This document shows positions 7,446 through 13,823 of a stretch of DNA of 16,773 nucleotides, one piece after another (the stretch's first letter is position 1; each line of letters starts with the position of its first letter). Location of the stretch: the NCBI GenBank assembly GCA_003343625.1, contig QAKV01000025.1:1-16773 (forward strand), written 5' to 3'. The DNA comes from Clostridiales bacterium. Lineage in GTDB: Bacteria > Bacillota > Clostridia > Lachnospirales > Lachnospiraceae. Under the pieces are notes generated by a model that was given only the letters and a program-made list of their open reading frames with translations, searched no databases and was not told where the DNA came from. The translations under genes and the position numbers were made by a program.

Positions 7446-9167
7446 ATGGAATATCAGAGTCAGAAACTGCGGAAAATGGCGCCGGAGCTGGATCCGCTTC
7501 GGCTGGGCAGCGGCTGGGAAATCGGGGATTTGTCCCGGCCCCAGATCCTGATCGAGAGCGCGTTCGGGGACAGCCATCCGGGCAGCGTTCACCTGCTGGA
7601 ACTGGCGGAGCGGGTGCGGGAGGGCGTGCGGGAGGCGGGAGGCTTCGGAGCCCGATATTTCTGCACGGATATCTGCGACGGGGAAGCACAGGGACACGAC
7701 GGGATCAATTACTCCCTGCCTTCCCGGGATATGATGGCGAATATGATCGAAATCCACGCCAACGCCACCCCTTTCGACGGCGGAGTCCTTTTGGCCAGCT
7801 GCGATAAGAGCGTGCCGGCCCATCTGATGGCCGCAGGGAGAATCAACATCCCTTCTCTGCTGGTGACGGGCGGCGTGATGGATGCGGGGCCGGATCTTCT
7901 GACGCTGGAACAGATCGGCGCCTATCAGGCGATGTATGAGAGAGGGGAAATCAGCGCTGAAAAGCTGGAATTTTATAAAACCCACGCCTGCCCTTCCTGC
8001 GGCGCCTGTTCGTTCATGGGAACCGCTTCTACCATGCAGATCATGGCGGAAGCCCTGGGGCTGATGCTGCCCGGCAGCGCGCTGATGCCGGCCACGTCTT
8101 CGGAGCTGCGGGAAGTGGCAGAAAAGGCGGGAAAACAGGCGGTATGGCTGGCCCAACAGGGGTTAAAGCCCCGGGATATCGTCACCATGGAATCCTTTGA
8201 AAACGCGATTCTGGTGCATGCGGCCATCTCCGGTTCCACCAATTCCCTGCTCCATCTGCCGGCCATCGCCCGGGAATTTGGGATCGAAATCGACGGGGAG
8301 CTGTTCGACCGGCTGCACCGGGGAGCCCATTATCTGCTCAACATCCGCCCGGCGGGACAATGGCCGGCGCAGTTTTTTTACTATGCGGGGGGAGTCCCGG
8401 CCGTCATGGAAGAAATTCGCCAAAGCCTGCATCTGGATGTCATGACGGTAACGGGAAAAACTCTGGGGGAAAACCTGGATGAGCTGAAGAGGACCGGATT
8501 TTATGAGCACTGTCAGTCCCTGCTGTCAGCCCGCGGTCTGAAGCGGGAAGATGTGATCCGTCCCTATGACCGGCCGTTCGGGACGGATGGGAGCATCGCC
8601 ATTTTGAAAGGGAATCTGGCCCCCGGCGGCGCGGTGGTAAAACATACCGTGGTGCCCAAAGAGATGTTTCGCGCGGTGCTCACCGCCCGCCCTTTCGATT
8701 GCGAAGAAGAGGCCATTCACGCGGTGCTGACCCATGCCATCCGGCCGGGGGACGCGGTGATCATCCGGTATGAAGGTCCGAAAGGCAGCGGGATGCCGGA
8801 GATGTTTTACACCACCGAAGCCATCGCATCCGATGCCCAGCTGGGGGCCAGCATCGCGCTGATCACCGACGGCCGGTTCTCCGGCGCGTCCAAAGGGCCG
8901 GCTATCGGCCACGTTTCTCCGGAAGCGGCGGAAGGAGGCCCCATCGCCCTGGTGGAAGAGGGGGATCTGATCGAAATCAGCATCCCGGATCGGCGGCTTG
9001 AGCTGGTGGGGATCAGGGGCGTCCGGAAATCCCCGGAGGAGATGGAAGAAATCCTGGAGGCCAGAAAGGCCGCGTTGAAACCCTTCCGGAACCGCTATCA
9101 CAGCGGCGTTATGGGGCTGTTTACCAAAACGGCCGTATCCCCCATGAAGGGCGGTTATATGGAGTGA
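7446..9167 (+). CDS. IlvD/Edd-family dehydratase, probably a sugar-acid dehydratase
   Basis: A 573-residue iron-sulfur dehydratase of the IlvD/Edd family. Visible are SCDKS (118-122), ACPSCGACSFMGTA (181-194), ISGSTNSLLHLPAIA, VVIRYEGPKGSGMPEMF-like text near 440 and ITDGRFSGASKGPAIGHVSPEAA. Cys119 and Cys188 are in the cluster-ligand positions. In the region that reads PCN in [2Fe-2S] members this protein has HPGSVHL (44-50), like E. coli IlvD, which carries an oxygen-labile [4Fe-4S] cluster. Members dehydrate 2,3-dihydroxy acids, either branched-chain precursors or aldonic acids. The TDICDGEAQGHDGINYSL segment departs from ordinary IlvD, and the neighbours make and split KDPG. I therefore infer an aldonic acid (gluconate/galactonate type) substrate giving KDG. 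The ATG at 7446 has AAGGAGGG at 7432-7439; the frame is open further upstream, overlapping kdgK, but has no comparable site. Confidence 0.85.
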   Translation: MEYQSQKLRKMAPELDPLRLGSGWEIGDLSRPQILIESAFGDSHPGSVHLLELAERVREGVREAGGFGARYFCTDICDGEAQGHDGINYSLPSRDMMANMIEIHANATPFDGGVLLASCDKSVPAHLMAAGRINIPSLLVTGGVMDAGPDLLTLEQIGAYQAMYERGEISAEKLEFYKTHACPSCGACSFMGTASTMQIMAEALGLMLPGSALMPATSSELREVAEKAGKQAVWLAQQGLKPRDIVTMESFENAILVHAAISGSTNSLLHLPAIAREFGIEIDGELFDRLHRGAHYLLNIRPAGQWPAQFFYYAGGVPAVMEEIRQSLHLDVMTVTGKTLGENLDELKRTGFYEHCQSLLSARGLKREDVIRPYDRPFGTDGSIAILKGNLAPGGAVVKHTVVPKEMFRAVLTARPFDCEEEAIHAVLTHAIRPGDAVIIRYEGPKGSGMPEMFYTTEAIASDAQLGASIALITDGRFSGASKGPAIGHVSPEAAEGGPIALVEEGDLIEISIPDRRLELVGIRGVRKSPEEMEEILEARKAALKPFRNRYHSGVMGLFTKTAVSPMKGGYME

Positions 9168-9248
9168 AGTTCGCCGAAACTGCGGGAATATCCCGGAGTT
9201 TTGACGGGAATCCTTTAAGAAGAATCGTTTGAAAAAGGAGGCGGCGGA

Positions 9249-10628
9249 ATGCAAGAGGAGCGGGTTCGGGAGTTGGTTCGAAAACAGCGGGCTTTTTTTG
9301 CAGGGGGGAGGACATTCGACCTTCGTCTGCGCAAAGAAGCGCTGCGCAGGCTTCGGGAAGGGATCCGAAAGCATGAGAAGGAAATCTGCGAAGCGCTGTA
9401 TGCGGATCTGGGGAAGACGGAAGGAGAAAGCTATCTTTGTGAGGTCGGCATGGCCCTGAAGGAGATCGGGGAACAGATCCGGCATCTTGAAATATGGGGA
9501 AGGCCCAGGCGGGTGCCTTCCGGACTGTCCTGTTTCCCTGCGCGGAGCTATGTGGTGCCACAGCCTTACGGAACGGTGCTGATCATGGCGCCCTGGAACT
9601 ATCCATTTTTGCTCACCATGCAGCCGCTGGCCGGCGCGCTGGCGGCCGGCAACTGCTGCGTGGTCAAGCCGTCCGCCTATTCGCCCGGTACTTCTGCGGT
9701 CATCGCAAAAGTACTGGAGGAATGCTTTCCGAAAAAGTATGTAGCCGTCGTGCAGGGGGGAAGGCAGGAAAATCAGCAGCTTTTGGAGGAAAGATTCGAC
9801 TATATTTTCTTCACCGGCAGCGTTTCGGTGGGGAAGTTCGTCATGGAAAAGGCGGCCAGACACCTGACGCCGGTGACGCTGGAACTGGGCGGAAAGAGCC
9901 CCTGCGCGGTGGATCGGACGGCGGATATCTCCCTGTCGGCCAAACGGATCGCGTTCGGCAAGTGGCTGAACTGCGGGCAGACCTGCGTGGCCCCGGACTA
10001 TGTGCTCATCGAAGAGGACGTGAAAGAAGAATTCGTGCGTGCGCTCCGGTTCTGGACGAAAAAAATGTACGGGGAATCTCCTCTGGACAATCCCGCCTGG
10101 GGAAAGATCGTGAACCGGAAGCACTTCGACCGGCTGTGCGGGCTGATGGATCCGGAGAAGATCGCTTTCGGCGGAGAGGTTCGGGAAGAAACCCTGCAAA
10201 TCGGCCCTGCGGTGCTGACGGAAGTGAGCTGGGAAGATCCTGTGATGCAGGAGGAAATCTTCGGGCCCATTTTGCCGATCCTTTCCGTGCGGGATATGGA
10301 GGAAGCGCGGAAACAGATCGCTGCCCGCCCCCATCCGCTGGCCTGCTATGTGTTCACGAAAGATCCGAAAGCGGAGCGGGATTTCGTCCGTTACGTGCAA
10401 AGCGGCGGCTGCTGCGTCAACGATACGATCCTGCATCTGGCTTCCGCCGGCCTGCCCTTCGGGGGAGTGGGGGACAGCGGCATGGGATCCTATCACGGAA
10501 AGAAGAGTTTCGAAACCTTCAGCCACGAAAAGGGCGTGCTCAAAAGAGGACTGCATCCGGACGTGCCGGTGCGGTATCAGCCTTTTGACAGGGGCAAGCT
10601 GGCGATGATGAAGATGCTGCTGCGGTGA
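9249..10628 (+). CDS. NAD(P)-dependent aldehyde dehydrogenase, class-3-like
   Basis: A 459-residue aldehyde dehydrogenase, the short length typical of class 3 (ALDH3/YwdH-like) enzymes rather than the about 490-residue class 1/2. Key elements are Asn117 in APWNYP, Lys140 in VVKPS, FFTGS (187-191) for the cofactor, general-base Glu212 in LELGGKSP, and nucleophile Cys246 in NCGQTCVAPDY. It also has EEIFGPILP and, near the end, LPFGGVGDSGMGSYHGKKSF, the class-3 signature. The ATG at 9249 is preceded by AAAGGAG at 9234-9240. It is the last gene of the operon, 81 bases after the dehydratase. Class-3 enzymes oxidise medium-chain or aromatic aldehydes with NAD or NADP. The substrate here is unknown. 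Glyceraldehyde, from direct aldol cleavage of KDG, or lactaldehyde/methylglyoxal are reasonable guesses from context only. No intrinsic terminator is evident immediately after the stop. Confidence 0.9.
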   Translation: MQEERVRELVRKQRAFFAGGRTFDLRLRKEALRRLREGIRKHEKEICEALYADLGKTEGESYLCEVGMALKEIGEQIRHLEIWGRPRRVPSGLSCFPARSYVVPQPYGTVLIMAPWNYPFLLTMQPLAGALAAGNCCVVKPSAYSPGTSAVIAKVLEECFPKKYVAVVQGGRQENQQLLEERFDYIFFTGSVSVGKFVMEKAARHLTPVTLELGGKSPCAVDRTADISLSAKRIAFGKWLNCGQTCVAPDYVLIEEDVKEEFVRALRFWTKKMYGESPLDNPAWGKIVNRKHFDRLCGLMDPEKIAFGGEVREETLQIGPAVLTEVSWEDPVMQEEIFGPILPILSVRDMEEARKQIAARPHPLACYVFTKDPKAERDFVRYVQSGGCCVNDTILHLASAGLPFGGVGDSGMGSYHGKKSFETFSHEKGVLKRGLHPDVPVRYQPFDRGKLAMMKMLLR

Positions 10629-10637
10629 GATCCTTCC

Positions 10638-10755
10638 TTGAATTTTTGTATAGTCGGACTGTAAAGAGAGATAAAAAATCATGTTGAATCCGAAATATAT
10701 TGCAAATAAATAATGTTTTGCGGTTACAGTCGAAAAACTTATTGAATTCGAAATA
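10638..10755 (+). repeat. Repeated TTGAAT-based elements and an 8-bp dyad upstream of the ATPase gene
   Basis: TTGAATCCGAAATA at 10684-10697 and TTGAATTCGAAATA at 10742-10755 differ by one base and are offset by 58 bases. A third TTGAAT begins at 10638. In addition GACTGTAA (10657-10664) is the exact reverse complement of TTACAGTC (10724-10731), 59 bases apart. These could be tandem promoter -35 regions, operator sites, or remains of an insertion boundary. Confidence 0.45.
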
Positions 10756-10770
10756 GTTTTACGGTATCAT
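10742..10770 (+). promoter_or_regulatory. Probable promoter of the ATPase gene
   Basis: TTGAAT at 10742-10747, a 17-base spacer, then TATCAT at 10765-10770 give a good sigma-A match. Transcription would start near 10777, right at the ribosome binding site GGAGGTGG (10778-10785), so the untranslated leader would be only about 13 bases. A weaker candidate starts at the copy at 10684. Confidence 0.5.
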
Positions 10771-10790
10771 TAGATACGGAGGTGGTTCAC

Positions 10791-12002
10791 ATGATAGGCA
10801 GGCCGCTTTATGTTGATAAGATCATGGCTTATACCGATACGGCATTTGTAAAAGTACTCACCGGCGTGCGGCGTTGCGGAAAATCCACAATTCTTAAGAT
10901 GATCATGGAAAAACTGCAGAATGAATACTGCGTTCCGGCAGACAGGATTGTTTCCATTCGTTTTGATTCCATGGAATATGAAGATATGACAGCAAAGGAA
11001 ATGTTCGAGGTCGTTAAGGCAAGGCTCAACCCGAATGGAAAGACCTATTTCTTTCTGGACGAGGTACAGGAGATCGAAGGCTGGGAAAAAGTCGTAAACT
11101 CTATTGGCTGCGATTATGATGTGGATTTATACGTGACGGGTTCCAATTCCCGCATGATGTCCTCGGAAATTTCAACTTACTTAACCGGGCGTTATGTTTC
11201 TTTCCGGATCTTTACGCTGTCCTTTGAGGAATACCTGACTTTCAGGAAGCGATATGCTGAGGTCAAAGATACTCATGCGGAGCTGGCAGATTATATCCGC
11301 CTGGGCGGATTTCCCGCAACGCATTTACGGGAATATTCACAAGATGAGGTCTACACAATCGTTCGGGATATTTATAACTCCACTATCTTTTCCGATATTG
11401 TGAAACGCAATCAGATCCGCAAGATCGACCAACTGGAACGGGTGGTAAAGTACACCTTCTCCAATGTGGGAAACGTTTTTTCGGCAAAGTCCATTTCGGA
11501 TTATCTGAAATCCGAGCATCGGGCTATCGATAATGAGACGGTATACAGTTATCTGGAAAAGCTGGAAAAAGCGTATCTTTTGCATCGTTGTTCTCGCTAT
11601 GATCTGCAGGGAAAAGAAATTCTGAAAACGCAGGAGAAGTTCTATCTTGCCGATACGGCCTTACGGTACAGTGTGCTGGGCTATAGCCCTGACAGCGTGG
11701 CCGCCAGTCTCGAAAATGTGGTTTATCTGGAGCTTTGCCGTCGAGGTTATACCGTTAATATCGGAAAAACGCCGGATGGAGAAGTGGATTTTGTGGCACA
11801 GCGCCAGGGCGATAAGCTTTATGTGCAGGTTACGCAGAAAATCGAGTCAGAGAAAACGGAGCGAAGGGAGTATGATCGTCTCCTCGGGATCCGCGATAAC
11901 TATCCCAAGTATGTTTTGCGGACGGATGAATTCGCGGGAGGCAATTACGAAGGCATCAAGAATATGCACGTTGCGGACTTCCTTTTGAGCAAAGAATATT
12001 AG
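10791..12002 (+). CDS. AAA+ ATPase with C-terminal DUF4143 domain
   Basis: A 403-residue protein of the widespread AAA_14 plus DUF4143 type. The N-terminal ATPase has Walker A GVRRCGKST (25-33), Walker B YFFLDE (86-91) and a sensor-like TGSNS (116-120). A YLTGRYVSFRIFTLSFEEYL segment (130-149) follows, typical of the family. The C-terminal half (about 200-403) has DUF4143 features, ending in EVDFVAQRQGDKLYVQVTQK (331-350), which resembles a restriction-endonuclease-fold strand pair. The usual D/E-x-K is not obvious (YVQV stands there), so nuclease activity is doubtful. The biological role of this family is not established. The ATG at 10791 is preferred to an in-frame GTG at 10782, because GGAGGTGG lies at 10778-10785 and overlaps that GTG. 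The gene is clearly AT-richer than its neighbours (27 G/C in 11101-11160 against 40 in 2041-2100, hand counts), which suggests acquisition. It sits alone, between two metabolic operons. Confidence 0.85.
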   Translation: MIGRPLYVDKIMAYTDTAFVKVLTGVRRCGKSTILKMIMEKLQNEYCVPADRIVSIRFDSMEYEDMTAKEMFEVVKARLNPNGKTYFFLDEVQEIEGWEKVVNSIGCDYDVDLYVTGSNSRMMSSEISTYLTGRYVSFRIFTLSFEEYLTFRKRYAEVKDTHAELADYIRLGGFPATHLREYSQDEVYTIVRDIYNSTIFSDIVKRNQIRKIDQLERVVKYTFSNVGNVFSAKSISDYLKSEHRAIDNETVYSYLEKLEKAYLLHRCSRYDLQGKEILKTQEKFYLADTALRYSVLGYSPDSVAASLENVVYLELCRRGYTVNIGKTPDGEVDFVAQRQGDKLYVQVTQKIESEKTERREYDRLLGIRDNYPKYVLRTDEFAGGNYEGIKNMHVADFLLSKEY

Positions 12003-12022
12003 GCAGGGAAAAGCAAACAGCC

Positions 12023-12052
12023 TTGACGAAATCCCGACTTTTAGGGTAAACT
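12023..12052 (+). promoter_or_regulatory. Probable promoter of the hyd leader and operon
   Basis: TTGACG at 12023-12028 (5 of 6), an 18-base spacer and TAAACT at 12047-12052 (4 of 6) lie 20 bases after the ATPase stop. The start of transcription would be near 12059. If real, the operon has a leader of about 300 bases before its first codon. Confidence 0.45.
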
Positions 12053-12290
12053 GGAATTCGGATCCGAGCTGTGAACGAAGACCCGACCGGGGATTCTTTT
12101 GCAGCGAAGAGAGAAAATATCGGCGTTTTCTTATCGGGAAGACTCCCGCAAGCGGGATCCTTCGTCGAAATGAGAGCGCGGTCTGACCAAAGGGATTTTC
12201 CGAAGGGAAGAAACGAGGCCTGAAAAAGGCTTATTTCGCGTACCCATGCGCCCGGGGGATCCTTTTCGGATCCGTTCCGGGCGCTTTTGA
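12053..12290 (+). ncRNA. Candidate structured leader RNA (possible riboswitch or attenuator) before the hyd operon
   Basis: This gene-free stretch contains several local foldings. UCCCG/CGGGA (12144-12148 / 12153-12157) closes a CAAG loop. CGCG/CGCG (12177-12180 / 12237-12240) encloses two small hairpins, UUCC/GGAA (12198-12201 / 12206-12209) and GCCU/AGGC (12218-12221 / 12227-12230). The terminator at 12248-12288 follows. A promoter precedes and a ribosome binding site follows, as in transcription-attenuating leaders. I compared it by eye with T-box, TPP, FMN, SAM, cobalamin, c-di-GMP and fluoride consensus motifs and saw no match. It may instead be plain spacer whose terminator belongs to the ATPase gene. 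Confidence 0.35.
12248..12288 (+). terminator. Strong hairpin with short T-run upstream of the hyd operon
   Basis: GCGCCCGG (12248-12255) pairs with CCGGGCGC (12277-12284), and inside it GGATCC (12257-12262) pairs with GGATCC (12268-12273) around loop TTTTC. TTTT follows at 12285-12288. The stem is very stable but the T-run is short. It can be the ATPase terminator or the regulated terminator of a hyd leader. A further hairpin, GCAGCAG/CTGCTGC (12304-12310 / 12321-12327), lies between it and the first gene. Confidence 0.6.
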
Positions 12291-12356
12291 TATGGGAGAA
12301 ACAGCAGCAGCTTTTCCGGCCTGCTGCCGGCTCTGGAAGAAGAGGAGGGAATCGCA

Positions 12357-12677
12357 CTGACTGAAACGGAAACCAGAATCGCCGTAATCGGCATAATCAT
12401 CGAAGATCGGAGGCAGGCGGAGAAAGTCAACGCCCTGCTGCATCAGTACGGAATATGGGTGATCGGACGCATGGGGCTTCCCTATGAGAAGAAACAGGTG
12501 AACATCATCAGCGTGGTGCTGGACGCGCCTATGGACGCCATCAGCGCCCTGTCCGGAAAACTGGGGCGCCTTCCGGGCGTCAGCGCCCGGGCGATCTATT
12601 CCAAAGCCCCTCAGGCTTCGGGGGCGTCCGGAAAAACTGAGGAAGCCGAATCGACGCGGGGAGGGCAGGACGGGTGA
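12357..12677 (+). CDS. TM1266-like small protein, putative regulator of the [FeFe]-hydrogenase system (CTG start)
   Basis: A 106-residue protein with the TM1266 pattern: TETRIAVIGIIIEDRR at the N-terminus, HQYGIWVIGRMGLPY in the middle and ISALSGKLGRLPGVS near residue 65-80, a ferredoxin-like (ACT/NikR-C-type) fold. Family members occur beside hydrogenase maturation genes and are annotated as putative iron-only hydrogenase regulators; their mechanism is not established. The conserved N-terminus lies upstream of the first GTG (12459). In this frame the only initiation-type codons between the stop at 12288 and 12459 are CTGs, and the one at 12357 follows AGGAGGG (12343-12349) by 7 bases. I therefore place the start at CTG 12357 (M-T-E-T-E-T-R). 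The last 25 or so residues (after YSK) are polar and low-complexity. The TGA at 12675-12677 overlaps the GTG of hydE, so translation is probably coupled. Confidence 0.78.
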   Translation: MTETETRIAVIGIIIEDRRQAEKVNALLHQYGIWVIGRMGLPYEKKQVNIISVVLDAPMDAISALSGKLGRLPGVSARAIYSKAPQASGASGKTEEAESTRGGQDG

Positions 12678-13729
12678 ATCGGGAAAAGGAAAGCTGCCTG
12701 CAGGCGCTGGAAGAAGGAAAAATCCTCACCCGCGATCAGTGGAAGACACTGGTCAGCGACCCCTGCGAAGAGGACGCGAAGCTTCTGGCTCAAAAGGCCG
12801 CCCGGATCCGGGACGAGCGTTATGGCAAAAACGTTTTCGTCCGGGGGCTGATCGAATTCACCAACTATTGTCGCAATGACTGCTATTATTGCGGCATCCG
12901 GAACGGCAACGCCCGTGCTCAACGCTATCGGCTGACGAAGGAGGAAATCCTGGAATGCTGCAGGGAAGGTTATGCCCTGGGCTTTCGAACTTTCGTCCTT
13001 CAGGGAGGGGAGGATCCCTGGTTTACGGACGGGAGAATGGTGGATCTGATTTCGGCCATCAAAGGGGAATTCCCTGACTGCGCCCTGACGCTGTCCATCG
13101 GAGAACGGGAGGAAGACAGCTATCGCGCCTTCCGCCAGGCAGGAGCGGATCGGTACTTGCTCCGGCACGAGACGGCGGATCCGGAGCACTACCGCCTCCT
13201 GCATCCGCCCGCCCTGTCGTTGAAACATCGGCTGAACTGTCTGCGGACGCTGAAACGGCTGGGATTTCAGACCGGGGCCGGTTTCATGGTGGGTTCCCCC
13301 GGACAGACCGCGGATACTCTGGCCTCAGATCTCGCTTTTTTGCAGGAGTTGCAGCCGGAGATGGTGGGAATCGGGCCTTTTTTGCCCCACCGGGATACGC
13401 CTTTTGGCGGCAGAGAGGCGGGAAGCGTGGAGCTGACTCTGTATCTGCTCAGCCTGGTGCGGATCCTGCTGCCGGACGTTTTGCTCCCTGCCACCACGGC
13501 CCTGGGCACCGCTGCGGCGGACGGCAGGGAAGCCGGGGTCCTGGCCGGGGCAAACGTGGTGATGCCCAACCTGTCGCCCGCCAACGTGCGGGGAAAATAC
13601 CTGCTCTACGACAACAAAATCTGCACGGGAAACGAAGCCGCCGAAAATCTGACCGCCCTGCGCCGCTCCATGGAGGCCATCGGATATCGGGTGGCGGTTG
13701 ACCGAGGAGATCACAGATCCTGCCGATGA
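12674..13729 (+). CDS. hydE: [FeFe]-hydrogenase maturation radical SAM protein HydE
   Basis: A 351-residue radical SAM enzyme. The [4Fe-4S] ligands are Cys66, Cys70 and Cys73 in TNYCRNDCYYCGIRN, and GEREEDSY, RHETADPEHYRLLHP and GFMVGSPGQT follow as in HydE. Family knowledge: HydE acts on the organometallic Fe(CO)2(CN)-cysteine product of HydG on the way to the diiron subcluster. Its placement between a TM1266-like gene and hydG/hydF separates it from the closely related PylB and BioB-like proteins. The GTG at 12674 overlaps the previous stop (GTGA), and GGGAGGG lies at 12659-12665. The stop is at 13727-13729. Confidence 0.93.
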   Translation: MNREKESCLQALEEGKILTRDQWKTLVSDPCEEDAKLLAQKAARIRDERYGKNVFVRGLIEFTNYCRNDCYYCGIRNGNARAQRYRLTKEEILECCREGYALGFRTFVLQGGEDPWFTDGRMVDLISAIKGEFPDCALTLSIGEREEDSYRAFRQAGADRYLLRHETADPEHYRLLHPPALSLKHRLNCLRTLKRLGFQTGAGFMVGSPGQTADTLASDLAFLQELQPEMVGIGPFLPHRDTPFGGREAGSVELTLYLLSLVRILLPDVLLPATTALGTAAADGREAGVLAGANVVMPNLSPANVRGKYLLYDNKICTGNEAAENLTALRRSMEAIGYRVAVDRGDHRSCR

Positions 13730-13755
13730 GAAGAAGAGGCTGATCGGCGTTATGC

Positions 13756-13770
13756 GGCCCGAAGCGGGCC
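13756..13770 (+). repeat. Short GC-rich hairpin in the hydE-hydG gap
   Basis: GGCCCG (13756-13761), loop AAG, CGGGCC (13765-13770). It lies in the only sizeable gap of the operon (94 bases, 13730-13823) and has no T-run. It could act in RNA processing or stability. The gap holds no other gene that I can support. Confidence 0.4.
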
Positions 13771-13823
13771 AGAACCCGAGGGAAAAGAACGAAACTGACC
13801 CCGAGGGAGAAAGGGAAAACGAA

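Noticed and set aside
8526..10682. 718-codon open frame on the minus strand across the dehydratase and aldehyde dehydrogenase
   Set aside because: It spans two convincing + strand genes and their gap, has no family motif and no ribosome binding site, and is explained by GC-rich third positions.
11781..11840. Active PD-(D/E)XK nuclease in the ATPase C-terminus
   Set aside because: EVDF is present, but the following strand reads YVQV rather than (D/E)xK, so catalysis cannot be supported.
12053..12356. T-box or other known riboswitch class
   Set aside because: No T-box AGGGTGG motif and none of the recalled consensus cores of common riboswitches were seen, so no class was assigned.
12459..12677. 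GTG 12459 as start of the TM1266-like gene
   Set aside because: It would remove the conserved first half of the small domain and has no good ribosome binding site at the right distance.
13698..13823. N-terminal extension of HydG from TTG at 13698
   Set aside because: It overlaps hydE, lacks a ribosome binding site and adds polar residues not found in HydG; ATG 13824 gives the family N-terminus.
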